Of a stretch of 64,000 nt of DNA, positions 43,001-51,175 are shown piece after piece. How positions within the stretch are numbered: the first letter of the stretch is position 1; every line of letters begins with the position of its first letter. Origin of the DNA: UBA6107 sp964533735 (GTDB taxonomy: Bacteria > Chloroflexota > Anaerolineae > Anaerolineales > Anaerolineaceae); NCBI GenBank assembly GCA_964533735.1, contig CAZHMD010000004.1:1-64000 (forward strand). The letters are read 5' to 3'. Position numbers and translations under genes: made by a program. The notes beneath the pieces were generated by a model. It was not told the origin of the DNA. It saw only the letters and a program-made list of their open reading frames with translations, and made no database searches.

Positions 43001-43016
43001 ATATTTGGAGATTATT

Positions 43017-44411
43017 ATGAAATTCCTGCGAGTTCTTTTGATCATTTTAATCATTGCGGCTGCGATAGCTGCAGTAATCCTTTTACAACGTAAAATAGCA
43101 ACCCCGGCTGTGGTAGCTACTTCCAGCACCTTTTCCACGCCGGAAGCAGCCCAACAAACCGAAGTGCTACCCACAAGTACCGTTGAGGCTACCATAGAGG
43201 TGATTTCTACTGCTGCGCCAATTGTGTTGCCTCCCGAGGATGAGGCTTCTGCCAGGCTCACAGTACCCGCGGGATTTGCCATCCGCATTTATGCTGATGA
43301 TCTCACCGGCACACCACGTTTCATGGCAGTTTCCCCTCAAGGGGATCTCTATGTCTCATTATTCGGAGGTGGACAGATCGCGCTCCTGGCGGACCGCAAC
43401 CTGGATGGTCTGGCAGATGGAACGGAAATTGTGGCCAGCGGGCTCAAAGGTCCTCACGGATTGGAATGGCACGACGGCTGGTTATACGTGGCAGAACAGG
43501 GCAGGGTCAGCCGTCTGCAGGATGGAGACAATAACGGCTCCTTGGAGATAATGGAAACAATAACGGAAAATATCCCCGGTTCGGGCGGACATTCCTCGCG
43601 CACCCTCCATTTTGGACCTGACGGCATGCTATACGTTAGCGCGGGGTCAAGCTGCAATCTCTGCGCGGAGAGCGATCCGCGCCGGGCTGCCATCCTGCGT
43701 TTTAACCCTGACGGCAGCATCCCGGCGGACAACCCGTTTGCGAATGATCCCGACACTCAAAAACAGGCAGTCTGGGCGTGGGGTTTACGCAACAGCGTGG
43801 ACTTCCTGTGGACGCCTTCAGGGCAGTTGTGGGCGGACCACAACGGGCGCGATAACCTGATGGATTCTCAGGGCACTCCGGACACTCTGCCACCGGAAGA
43901 GATCATTATCCCGGTGCAGGGCAACAAATCTCACGGCTGGCCCTACTGTTACACAGATGTCCTGGGCTTTAATTCAGGCGGTATCCCTGAGGTCACCGAC
44001 AACCAGACCGGTCTCTCGATCCCTGATGGATTTGACTGCTCACTGGCAAATGTGGCACCGGCGCTGTTCACGGACCTGGCGCACAGCGCACCACTGGGGA
44101 TGACCCTGGGAGATGCCAACCTGGCTTTCCCCCTGGATTACAAGACCAGCTTGTACGTGGCGTACCACGGGTCATGGAATACCACCCCAGCCAGTATCCG
44201 CGATTGCAAGGTGGAGCGCATTCTGCTGGATGGAGAGACTCCGGTCGGCAGCGAAATATTCGTCACCGGCTGGCGTGCATCCGGAGAAACCTGCGGCAGC
44301 GGTTCCACCTGGGGGCGCCCGGCGGATGTGGTGGTTGGCGGGGACGGTGCGCTGTACATCTCTGATGACAAGGGAGAGCGTGTCTACCGCGTAGTATTTA
44401 TAGGGAATTAG
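43017..44411 (+). CDS. secreted sorbosone/glucose-dehydrogenase-like beta-propeller protein
   Basis: A 464-aa exported protein. An N-terminal membrane helix (~4-24) is followed by a Thr/Pro/Ala-rich linker and a six-bladed propeller of the soluble glucose dehydrogenase / L-sorbosone dehydrogenase type (PRFMAVSPQGDLYVSLF, GLKGPHGLEWHDGWLYVAEQGRVSRL, GSGGHSSRTLHFGPDGMLYVSAG, GRPADVVVGGDGALYISDDKGERVYRV). PQQ-dependent oxidation of a sugar aldehyde is the family activity; whether the host makes PQQ cannot be seen here. ATG with GGAG six bases before. Monocistronic, with a clear promoter and an operator-like repeat. Confidence 0.85.
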   Translation: MKFLRVLLIILIIAAAIAAVILLQRKIATPAVVATSSTFSTPEAAQQTEVLPTSTVEATIEVISTAAPIVLPPEDEASARLTVPAGFAIRIYADDLTGTPRFMAVSPQGDLYVSLFGGGQIALLADRNLDGLADGTEIVASGLKGPHGLEWHDGWLYVAEQGRVSRLQDGDNNGSLEIMETITENIPGSGGHSSRTLHFGPDGMLYVSAGSSCNLCAESDPRRAAILRFNPDGSIPADNPFANDPDTQKQAVWAWGLRNSVDFLWTPSGQLWADHNGRDNLMDSQGTPDTLPPEEIIIPVQGNKSHGWPYCYTDVLGFNSGGIPEVTDNQTGLSIPDGFDCSLANVAPALFTDLAHSAPLGMTLGDANLAFPLDYKTSLYVAYHGSWNTTPASIRDCKVERILLDGETPVGSEIFVTGWRASGETCGSGSTWGRPADVVVGGDGALYISDDKGERVYRVVFIGN

Positions 44412-44438
44412 TACGGATATTTTTAAATGCAAAAATCA

Positions 44439-44478
44439 GGTCTAAAAGATCCTCGGTTTCTTAAAGAAACCGGGGATC
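44439..44478 (-). terminator. dnaK terminator
   Basis: On the minus strand GATCCCCGGTTTC (44478-44466) pairs with GAAACCGAGGATC (44460-44448) around TTTAA, 13 bp with one G-T pair, followed by TTTTAGA. It also blocks read-through from the converging gene. Confidence 0.8.
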
Positions 44479-44537
44479 AGTATTGTTTGGAAATAGGAAT
44501 CGGCTTAGATTCCGGGATTTTTAAGGTTTTATGCTTG

Positions 44538-46433
44538 TTACTTCTGCTCGGTGAATTCACCGTCGATAACGTCACCATCCGCCTTGGGAGTCTCGCCCAC
44601 CGGGGGCGTTTGATCCTCTGGCGGTTGTTGCTGTGCCTGCGCGCTGGCTTGCATCACCTGGCTGTACAACTGCTGCAGTTCGTCGGTGAGACTCTTGATG
44701 CGACCGATGTCTTCAGTGGTGAGTGCCTGGCGTAATTCCTGTACCTTGGCATCCACACTGGCGTGTTGATCGGCAGAGACCTTATCCCCGGCTTCTTTAA
44801 CAGCTTTTTCCACCTGGTAGGCGGCGTTATCACCCAGGTTGCGCGCTTCCACCACTTCCTTGCGTTTCTGGTCTTCAGCGGAATGCGCCTTGGCTTCCTG
44901 AACCATGCGTTCGATGTCACTCTTCTGCAGGTTGGTGCTGGCGGTGATGGTCACTTTTTGCTCACGCCCGGTGGCTTTATCCTTGGCGGTTACGTTTAAA
45001 ATGCCATTGGCGTCAAGATCAAAGGTAACCTCAACCTGCGGAAGACCGCGCGGGGCATTGGGGATTCCTTCCAGGCGGAAGCGACCGAGGGTCATATTAT
45101 CTCCAGCCATGGGGCGTTCACCCTGCAGCACATGAATATCCACCGCTGTCTGGTTATCTTCTGCTGTGGAGAAAATTTGGGATTTACGGATGGGAATCGT
45201 GGTATTGCGTTCGACCACCGAGGTCATAACGCCGCCCATTGTTTCCACACCCAGTGAGAGCGGGGTCACGTCCAGCAGGAGGATGTCCTTGACTTCGCCG
45301 CCCAGCACACCACCCTGGATGGCAGCGCCGATGGAGACGACCTCATCTGGGTTGACACCCTTGTTGGGTTCCTTATTGATGAGTTTGCGTACCAGATCAA
45401 GTACCTGGGGCATACGTGTTGAACCGCCAACCAGGACGAGTTCATCGATCTCGGAGGGTTTGATGCCCGCGTCCTTAAGGGCGCTCTCGAATGGTTTGCG
45501 GCAGCGCTCGAGCAGATGAGCGGTCATCTGGTCAAAGCGGGAACGCGAGAGTTTAACCAGCAAGTGCTTGGGACCATTAGCGTCTGCAGTGATGTACGGC
45601 AGGTTGATCTCAGTCTCCATCACAGTGGAGAGTTCGATCTTCGCTTTTTCCGCGCCTTCACGCAGACGCTGAAGCGCCTGGCGATCCTTGCGCAGGTCAA
45701 TCCCCTGGTCCTTCTGGAACTGATCGGCAGCCCAATTGACCACAACCTCGTCCCAGTCGTCGCCGCCCAGGTGGGTGTCGCCGCTGGTTGATTTAACTTC
45801 AAAGACGCCATCGCCAACTTCCAGCACGGAGACATCAAAGGTTCCGCCGCCGAGGTCGAAGACAAGGATCTTCTCGTTCTTCTTTTTATCCAGACCGTAA
45901 GCCAGGGCTGACGCTGTCGGTTCATTGATGATGCGCAGCACTTCAAGACCGGCGATCTTGCCTGCATCTTTAGTAGCCTGGCGCTGGCTGTCGTTAAAGT
46001 AAGCCGGCACAGTAATGACTGCCTGGGTGACAGTTTCACCCAAATAGGCTTCTGCATCCGCTTTAAGCTTGCCGAGGATCATGGCGGAAATTTCCTGGGG
46101 GGAGTATTCCTGGTTGGTCACCGGGATGCGTACGCGCGCCTCTTTAGACGGACCAGCCACTACTTCAAACGGTACCATCTTGCGTTCCTGGGCTACCTCG
46201 TCGAAGCGGCGACCCATGAAGCGTTTTATGGAGGAAACAGTGTTTTCCGGGTTGATCACAGCCTGGCGCTTGGCGGTCTGCCCTACCATGCGCTCACCGT
46301 TTTTATTGAATGCCACCACGGAGGGGAGCAAACGCGAGCCCTCTGCGGTGTTGATGACCACCGGGTCACCACCCTGCATGACGGAGACAACCGAGTTTGT
46401 GGTACCGAGGTCGATTCCGATGATTTTTGACAT
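44538..46433 (-). CDS. dnaK: chaperone DnaK (Hsp70)
   Basis: A 631-aa Hsp70 with the standard ATPase domain (IIGIDLGTTNSVV; AVITVPAYFNDSQRQATKDAG; VFDLGGGTFDVSVLE; LVGGSTRMPQVLDLV), the linker DILLLDVTPLSLG and a substrate-binding domain, ending in a Gln/Glu/Asp-rich tail. It refolds proteins with DnaJ and GrpE. No grpE, dnaJ or hrcA lies next to it and no CIRCE element precedes it. The ribosome site AAGGAG is clear. An upstream TTGACA (46512-46507) has only a poor -10 at an 18- to 20-bp spacing. Confidence 0.98.
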   Translation of the reverse strand: MSKIIGIDLGTTNSVVSVMQGGDPVVINTAEGSRLLPSVVAFNKNGERMVGQTAKRQAVINPENTVSSIKRFMGRRFDEVAQERKMVPFEVVAGPSKEARVRIPVTNQEYSPQEISAMILGKLKADAEAYLGETVTQAVITVPAYFNDSQRQATKDAGKIAGLEVLRIINEPTASALAYGLDKKKNEKILVFDLGGGTFDVSVLEVGDGVFEVKSTSGDTHLGGDDWDEVVVNWAADQFQKDQGIDLRKDRQALQRLREGAEKAKIELSTVMETEINLPYITADANGPKHLLVKLSRSRFDQMTAHLLERCRKPFESALKDAGIKPSEIDELVLVGGSTRMPQVLDLVRKLINKEPNKGVNPDEVVSIGAAIQGGVLGGEVKDILLLDVTPLSLGVETMGGVMTSVVERNTTIPIRKSQIFSTAEDNQTAVDIHVLQGERPMAGDNMTLGRFRLEGIPNAPRGLPQVEVTFDLDANGILNVTAKDKATGREQKVTITASTNLQKSDIERMVQEAKAHSAEDQKRKEVVEARNLGDNAAYQVEKAVKEAGDKVSADQHASVDAKVQELRQALTTEDIGRIKSLTDELQQLYSQVMQASAQAQQQPPEDQTPPVGETPKADGDVIDGEFTEQK

Positions 46434-46566
46434 TTTGAACTCCTTAAAGAAAAAGATTACGAGTACATTCGATTACCTAAAGGATACCCAGTGTTTATAA
46501 GAAGAATGTCAACAATGCATAGGATTTGTATCAATGGGGGGATGTATAATGCAGGCAGAGGCAAAA

Positions 46567-47895
46567 ATGAAAAACTTTCGAGGAGTACCCCTTTTACTGA
46601 CCATTGCATTCCTGCTCACCATGTTTTTAGGCACAGTGGATGCAGGAATTGCTCAAACCTCAAGACCTGCAGTGATTGTGGTCACGCTGGAAGGTCCACT
46701 TACCCCGGTGTGGTCAGGGGTGCTGCAGCGCGGTATTGACCAGGCGGAAAAAGCCGGTGCTGAATTACTGGTGATCGAATTGAATACGCCGGGCGGCGGG
46801 GTGGAACTGATGAACCATTTGGTGCAGCAGATCCTTGCCAGCCCGGTGCCTGTAGCGGTATTTGTATCCCCGCGCGGGGGCATGGCAGCATCCGCGGGCA
46901 CATTGCTGGTGCTTGCCGGACAGGTAGCAGCCATGACGCCCGAATCAGCCATCGGCGCTGCCAGCCCGATAGGGTTGCAGGGTGAAGACCTGGGAACCAC
47001 TGAAGAGGTAAAAACCAAGGAAATCCTCAAGGCGAGTGTGCGTTCATTGGCAGCCCGCCGGGGTGAAGACGCGGTCCGACTGGCTGAATCAGCCATCGAA
47101 AACGCTGAAGCCGCTACTGCTGAAGAAGCCCTCCATGCCGGACTGATCGATGTGGTAGCCAGTGACCTGACCGCACTGTTGCAGTCACTTAATGGCCGTA
47201 CTGTGAATGTGAATGGTGCTGATGTTGTACTGCATTTGGACGGAGCGCTTGTCACCAGTGTTGATACAACCATGGTGGAGGATATCCTCGGGCTGCTCAC
47301 CAACCCGAACATCGTCTTCCTGCTGCTTTCCATAGGGGTACAAGCGCTGCTGATTGAGATATCAAGCCCGGGTGGTTGGGTGGCAGGGTTTATCGGTGTC
47401 ACCCTGCTGGCACTGGCTGTTTACGGACTGGGAATTCTACCTGTCAACTGGTTTGGCTTGATCTTCCTGCTGCTGGCATTCATCCTGTTTATTTTGGATA
47501 TAAAAGCTCCTACGCATGGGGCGTTAACCGCGGCTGGCACTGGTTCATTCATTGCCGGTGCGCTGATCCTGTTCAACTCGGCACAAGTGCCCGGGTTCAG
47601 CAACGTATCTGTGCCGCTGGTTATCGGGGTCGGGTTGTTTATCGGGTTGACCTTCCTCGCGGTCGTGTTGATCGCGGTGCGTGCCATGAAAACGCCGATC
47701 GTCACCGGGCGTGAATCACTGGCGGGCAAAACCGGAATTACCATCACAAAGCTCAATCCGCGCGGCGAGGTACAGGTGGCGGGGGAACGCTGGAGCGCAA
47801 TTACCGCAGAAGGAGTACCTCAAATCGCTGCCGGTAAACATGTGGAAGTGGTGAGCGTTGATGGAGTCAAGCTGGTTGTCAGAAAAATGGATTAA
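46567..47895 (+). CDS. NfeD/ClpP-like membrane serine protease
   Basis: A 442-aa exported membrane protein: signal peptide (~1-29), ClpP-type protease domain with SPRGGMAASAGTLL (probable nucleophile Ser109) and ELNTPGGG, four to five membrane helices (~255-390) and a C-terminal NfeD OB-fold (GKTGITITKLNPRGEVQVAGERWSA). Long NfeD proteins cleave hydrophobic stomatin peptides or act in membrane quality control. The start at 46567 places AGAGG five bases upstream and begins a standard signal peptide; earlier in-frame ATGs would add a non-signal leader. No stomatin partner is adjacent. TATAAT at 46545-46550 may be the -10. Confidence 0.87.
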   Translation: MKNFRGVPLLLTIAFLLTMFLGTVDAGIAQTSRPAVIVVTLEGPLTPVWSGVLQRGIDQAEKAGAELLVIELNTPGGGVELMNHLVQQILASPVPVAVFVSPRGGMAASAGTLLVLAGQVAAMTPESAIGAASPIGLQGEDLGTTEEVKTKEILKASVRSLAARRGEDAVRLAESAIENAEAATAEEALHAGLIDVVASDLTALLQSLNGRTVNVNGADVVLHLDGALVTSVDTTMVEDILGLLTNPNIVFLLLSIGVQALLIEISSPGGWVAGFIGVTLLALAVYGLGILPVNWFGLIFLLLAFILFILDIKAPTHGALTAAGTGSFIAGALILFNSAQVPGFSNVSVPLVIGVGLFIGLTFLAVVLIAVRAMKTPIVTGRESLAGKTGITITKLNPRGEVQVAGERWSAITAEGVPQIAAGKHVEVVSVDGVKLVVRKMD

Positions 47896-47896
47896 T

Positions 47897-47922
47897 AAAA
47901 AAGGGCCGCAAGGCTCTTTTTG
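47897..47922 (+). terminator. terminator after the NfeD-like gene
   Basis: AAAAAGGGCC, loop GCAA, GGCTCTTTTT with one G-T pair, then TG; A and T tracts flank the stem. Confidence 0.8.
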
Positions 47923-47948
47923 TTATACGATCAAACCAGTTAATACAA

Positions 47949-47968
47949 GGGGGATTCATGAATCCCCC
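47949..47968. repeat. perfect 20-bp palindrome
   Basis: GGGGGATT-CATG-AATCCCCC can fold as an 8-bp hairpin, six bases past the stop of the minus-strand gene 47975-48487. Without a T run it is a weak terminator at best. Confidence 0.7.
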
Positions 47969-47974
47969 ATCACA

Positions 47975-48487
47975 TTATATTTTTCCGAATGCAACACCTT
48001 TATAAACCCATCCGCAGGCAGTGATCGTGTCCTGGATGGGTTTCTTGATTTCGCTGGTACTGAATTTGTACTTGTACACCACTCCCGGGGCGAAGGTTTC
48101 AGTGAACGCATAACCGGTGCCGAATTCAACACTGGTGGACTGCCCCTTGAAACTACTGACTGCCACAGAGAGAGAAGGTACACCAGCAGACCAAGAGAGG
48201 GTATATTCCCGGTCCATCGCGCGCACTTCATGGTTAGTTTCATCCAACTTCAGGTAAATACGGAATATCTTGGTCAGACCTGCTTTGCCAAAGATCTCGT
48301 ACCACCTGGCGTCAACAATCTTCCACTCAGCAATCAGGTCCACGTTCTCGGCTGCACCCGGGATCACCTGCCAGGGCGCGGTGGGACGGTTGAGCGACAC
48401 AATGCGATCGACAACCTCAACTGCCGGTAATACCGGGGTTCCGGCATTCGGGCGTTTCGTTCCAGTAAGAAAATCAAATGCTCCCAT
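47975..48487 (-). CDS. 170-aa conserved protein of unknown function
   Basis: A soluble, beta-rich protein (WKIVDARWYEIFG, IFRIYLKLDETNHEVRAMDREYTLSW, YKYKFSTSEIKKPIQDTITACGWVYKGVAF). No membrane segment or known motif. I do not recognise the family. The ATG at 48487 follows GGAGGTAAAA. It lies 22 bp after the TauE-like permease on the same strand and is probably co-transcribed with it. Confidence 0.7.
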   Translation of the reverse strand: MGAFDFLTGTKRPNAGTPVLPAVEVVDRIVSLNRPTAPWQVIPGAAENVDLIAEWKIVDARWYEIFGKAGLTKIFRIYLKLDETNHEVRAMDREYTLSWSAGVPSLSVAVSSFKGQSTSVEFGTGYAFTETFAPGVVYKYKFSTSEIKKPIQDTITACGWVYKGVAFGKI

Positions 48488-48509
48488 TTTTACCTCCAAT
48501 TAGAGAATT

Positions 48510-49271
48510 CTACTTTAAGAAATAATAGATGGATACGATTATTCCAATCCCGACCACGACCCAGCGCAGGACAACCGGGTTCAACCTCCCTGCCAGTTTC
48601 CCTCCGACCGCACCTCCGAGCAAGGCGCAGGCAGCCATCACCGCGGCCACCAGCCAGACCACCTGACCGGAAAAGACAAAAACAATTGCAGCAGCAATAT
48701 TGGCTGCAAAAGCAATAGCCTGCTTGAGCGCATTCAAGCGTGTGAGTGAATCACGCAGGGTGGTTTCCAGCACAGCCAGGAGGATGACACTGAGCCCTGC
48801 GCCGAAATATCCCCCGTAGACTGAGGCTAAACCGATTGGAATTGCAGCGGTTGCTTCCCTGTTGGTTGAGGTACCACCCGACTGGTGCCTTGCGAGCCAC
48901 TGGTTTAATGGTTCTCCTATGGCCAATAGAATCGTGGACAAAAGGATGAGCCAGGGAACAAGTGCGCTGAACAGGCGCTCACCGCTAACCAGGAGCAGTA
49001 GCGCACCTGCCAACCCACCCAGAAAAGCAGCGGGCAGATACCACCACAGGCGTTGTTTCTGGTCCGCCAGGAGATCACGCTGCACCAGGGTGGCGCCGAG
49101 GTAACCCGGGCAAAGCGCTACCGTGTTGGTGATATTGGCAGCCACGGGAGGAATCCCCAGGGCGGTGAGGATGGGAAACGAGATGAGCGTGCCGCCGCCA
49201 GCCAGGGCGTTAACAAACCCCGCAGCAACAGCCCCTAACCCAATAAATAGCAAATTCAGCAGATTCATCAA
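48510..49271 (-). CDS. TauE/SafE-family permease
   Basis: A 253-aa membrane protein with about eight helices and the family's start GLGAVAAGFVNALAGGGTLISFPILTALGIPPVAANITNTVALCPGYLGATL and mid-region IGLASVYGGYFGAGLSVILLAVL. TauE/SafE proteins move small sulphur or organic anions (sulfite, sulfoacetate and similar) across the membrane; the substrate is unknown. It precedes the 170-aa protein. Confidence 0.88.
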   Translation of the reverse strand: MMNLLNLLFIGLGAVAAGFVNALAGGGTLISFPILTALGIPPVAANITNTVALCPGYLGATLVQRDLLADQKQRLWWYLPAAFLGGLAGALLLLVSGERLFSALVPWLILLSTILLAIGEPLNQWLARHQSGGTSTNREATAAIPIGLASVYGGYFGAGLSVILLAVLETTLRDSLTRLNALKQAIAFAANIAAAIVFVFSGQVVWLVAAVMAACALLGGAVGGKLAGRLNPVVLRWVVVGIGIIVSIYYFLK

Positions 49272-49293
49272 TAATTATTCTAAGGGATTAATT

Positions 49294-49328
49294 CAAAATG
49301 CCTTAAACAAATGCGGCATTTTGGTTTT
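49294..49328 (-). terminator. probable terminator of the aldo/keto reductase gene
   Basis: CAAAATGCC (49294-49302) pairs with GGCATTTTG (49315-49323), a 9-bp stem around a 12-nt loop. It lies downstream of the minus-strand gene ending at 49345 and upstream of the TauE gene. The T tails are short on both strands. Confidence 0.5.
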
Positions 49329-49344
49329 GAGATGAATTCGGGAG

Positions 49345-50325
49345 TTAATCCTCGTCCTCGACCGGCTTACCAACAATCCCATCAACGCGGCTCATCACTT
49401 CTGGTGTGAGCAGGGGGACAGCCTCGATGGCTTTCATGTTCTCGCGCACCTGTTCAACGCGGCTTGCGCCTGTGATCACGCTGCTCACGTTGGGGTTCTT
49501 CAGGCACCATGCCAGCGAAAAGCGGGAGAGAGGCATACCCAGTTCATCTGCAACTTTCCCTAATTCCTTCACCATTTTCAATGATTTTTTGTCTGTCAGG
49601 CGATCACGCAGCCACTCGTACCCTTTGAGCGCTCCGCGTGAATCGGCAGGGATGCCATTGTTGTATTTTCCCGTAAGCAATCCGCTTGCCAGCGGACTCC
49701 AGATGGTAGCGCCATAGTGATAATCCTTGAAAAGGCGCGCATACTCCACCTCAAAACGTTCACGGTGCAAAATATTGTACTGCGGCTGTTCGACCACGGG
49801 TTTGTGCAGGTGATGCCTGTCAGCGATCTCGATGGCCGAAAGGATATCCGCTGCCGGCCATTCAGAAGTTCCCCAGTAAAACGCTTTGCCGCGCTCAATG
49901 ATGTTGTGCATCGCCCAGACGGTCTCCTCGATGGGAGTGTTGGGGTCGGGGCGGTGGCAGTAGAGCAGGTCAACGTATTCCAGGTCGAAGCGTTTCAACG
50001 AGCCATTAATTGCTTCGATCAGGTGTTTGCGATTGAGAGTGTTCTTTTCATTGACTACATCATTCAGTCCCCAGAAGATTTTGGTGGAAACAAGGTAGCT
50101 GCTGCGCTGCCAACCCAACTTCTTGAGCGCTGCCCCCATTATCTCCTCGGATTTTCCGCGCGCATACACTTCCGCGTTGTCAAAGAAATTCACACCGGCG
50201 TCGAACGCCGCAGCCATGGCATCCACTGCAGATTTGGTATCCACTTGGTTGTGAAAGGTTACCCACGAGCCCAGAGAAAGGGCGCTTACCTGTAAGCCGG
50301 TCCTGCCAAGATAACGATAATCCAT
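49345..50325 (-). CDS. aldo/keto reductase, Kv-beta/YghZ-like
   Basis: A 326-aa AKR: YRYLGRTGLQVSALSLGSW, then FFDNAEVYARGKSEEIMG with the catalytic Asp and Tyr, SYLVSTKIFWG with the Lys, and YVDLLYCHRPDPNTPIEETVWAM with the His. The closing SRVEQVRENMKAIEAVPLLTPEVMSRVDGI is typical of the voltage-gated potassium-channel beta-subunit-like group, which reduces aldehydes (methylglyoxal and others) using NADPH. The ATG is preceded by GAGGAGGAG. Confidence 0.92.
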   Translation of the reverse strand: MDYRYLGRTGLQVSALSLGSWVTFHNQVDTKSAVDAMAAAFDAGVNFFDNAEVYARGKSEEIMGAALKKLGWQRSSYLVSTKIFWGLNDVVNEKNTLNRKHLIEAINGSLKRFDLEYVDLLYCHRPDPNTPIEETVWAMHNIIERGKAFYWGTSEWPAADILSAIEIADRHHLHKPVVEQPQYNILHRERFEVEYARLFKDYHYGATIWSPLASGLLTGKYNNGIPADSRGALKGYEWLRDRLTDKKSLKMVKELGKVADELGMPLSRFSLAWCLKNPNVSSVITGASRVEQVRENMKAIEAVPLLTPEVMSRVDGIVGKPVEDED

Positions 50326-50371
50326 GTTTGTCTCCTCCTCGTATAAATAATCCGGTGAAATAACAACAGTA

Positions 50372-51010
50372 TTACACGGCCAGTTTTTCTATCAACTCCA
50401 GGATCTGAGCGGGTTGATTGAATGTATAGCTGGGATTGCGGGCACTCAGTGCTTCCGGGGAGGCAAATCCCCACAGCACAGCGCCAAAAGGAATATTAAC
50501 CTTTTTTGCGGCATCCAGGTCACGAATCTCATCCCCGATCGCCAGTGTTTCCGAGTTCTCAACCCCGGAGAGTGAGAGCATCTTTTTTAATGCTTTGGGT
50601 TTGCCGAAGAGGGAAACCTCCCCCAAAAAATAGGTGATGAGTTTAAAGATTTCCGGACCCAATACCTGTTCCACGATACCCCTCGTGTTGGTAGTGATGA
50701 TACCCAGCTTAATATTTCGTTCATACAGTTCCCTGATTACCTCATCAATGCCTTCAAATTTGTGAATTCGGTGGGCATCGCTGCGCATGCGCATACGCGT
50801 GAATTTAAGGATGGCGGGTACCTTCCACAGGCGCACATTGTGCATCTTCATGATCTTACGCGGGGTGTAGTTGCGCAGATGGGGAATATCCGCATGGTTC
50901 AGTCTCTTGGTATTGAACTTTTGCGCCAGTTCATCCAGCATATTCAATACAATGGGAAATGAGTTGGCTAGTGTGCCGTCGAAATCAAAAATGATCAATT
51001 TACACTGCAT
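50372..51010 (-). CDS. HAD phosphatase, phosphoglycolate-phosphatase-like
   Basis: A 212-aa HAD hydrolase with motif I IIFDFDGTLANSF, motif II GIITTNT, Lys motif FGKPKALKKML and acidic motif AIGDEIRDLDAAKKVNI, with a helical cap as in Gph-type phosphatases. The role is presumably hydrolysis of a small phosphate ester such as 2-phosphoglycolate. The ATG at 51010 starts at the core motif with GGAAAG six bases upstream; a longer frame has no support. Confidence 0.88.
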   Translation of the reverse strand: MQCKLIIFDFDGTLANSFPIVLNMLDELAQKFNTKRLNHADIPHLRNYTPRKIMKMHNVRLWKVPAILKFTRMRMRSDAHRIHKFEGIDEVIRELYERNIKLGIITTNTRGIVEQVLGPEIFKLITYFLGEVSLFGKPKALKKMLSLSGVENSETLAIGDEIRDLDAAKKVNIPFGAVLWGFASPEALSARNPSYTFNQPAQILELIEKLAV

Positions 51011-51115
51011 ATGGGCTTTCCGCAAAAAAGGATTTCCTTGTATTTTACTCATTAATCCCGACATGCGCGGATGAACTTGCGGATTGGAAGTTTATCTACC
51101 TATTCGTAAAAATTG

Positions 51116-51144
51116 TTAATTAATTACTTCGGGCAGACTATAAT
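51116..51144 (+). promoter_or_regulatory. probable ABC exporter promoter
   Basis: A perfect TATAAT (51139-51144) with TTAATT (51116-51121) 17 bp upstream; the start would be near 51151, followed by GGAG before the ATG at 51176. Confidence 0.6.
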
Positions 51145-51175
51145 GAATTGAGAACCAACTGATTGGAGATAAATA

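Noticed and set aside
46434..46533. CIRCE element before dnaK
   Set aside because: No TTAGCACTC-N9-GAGTGCTAA or close variant is present.
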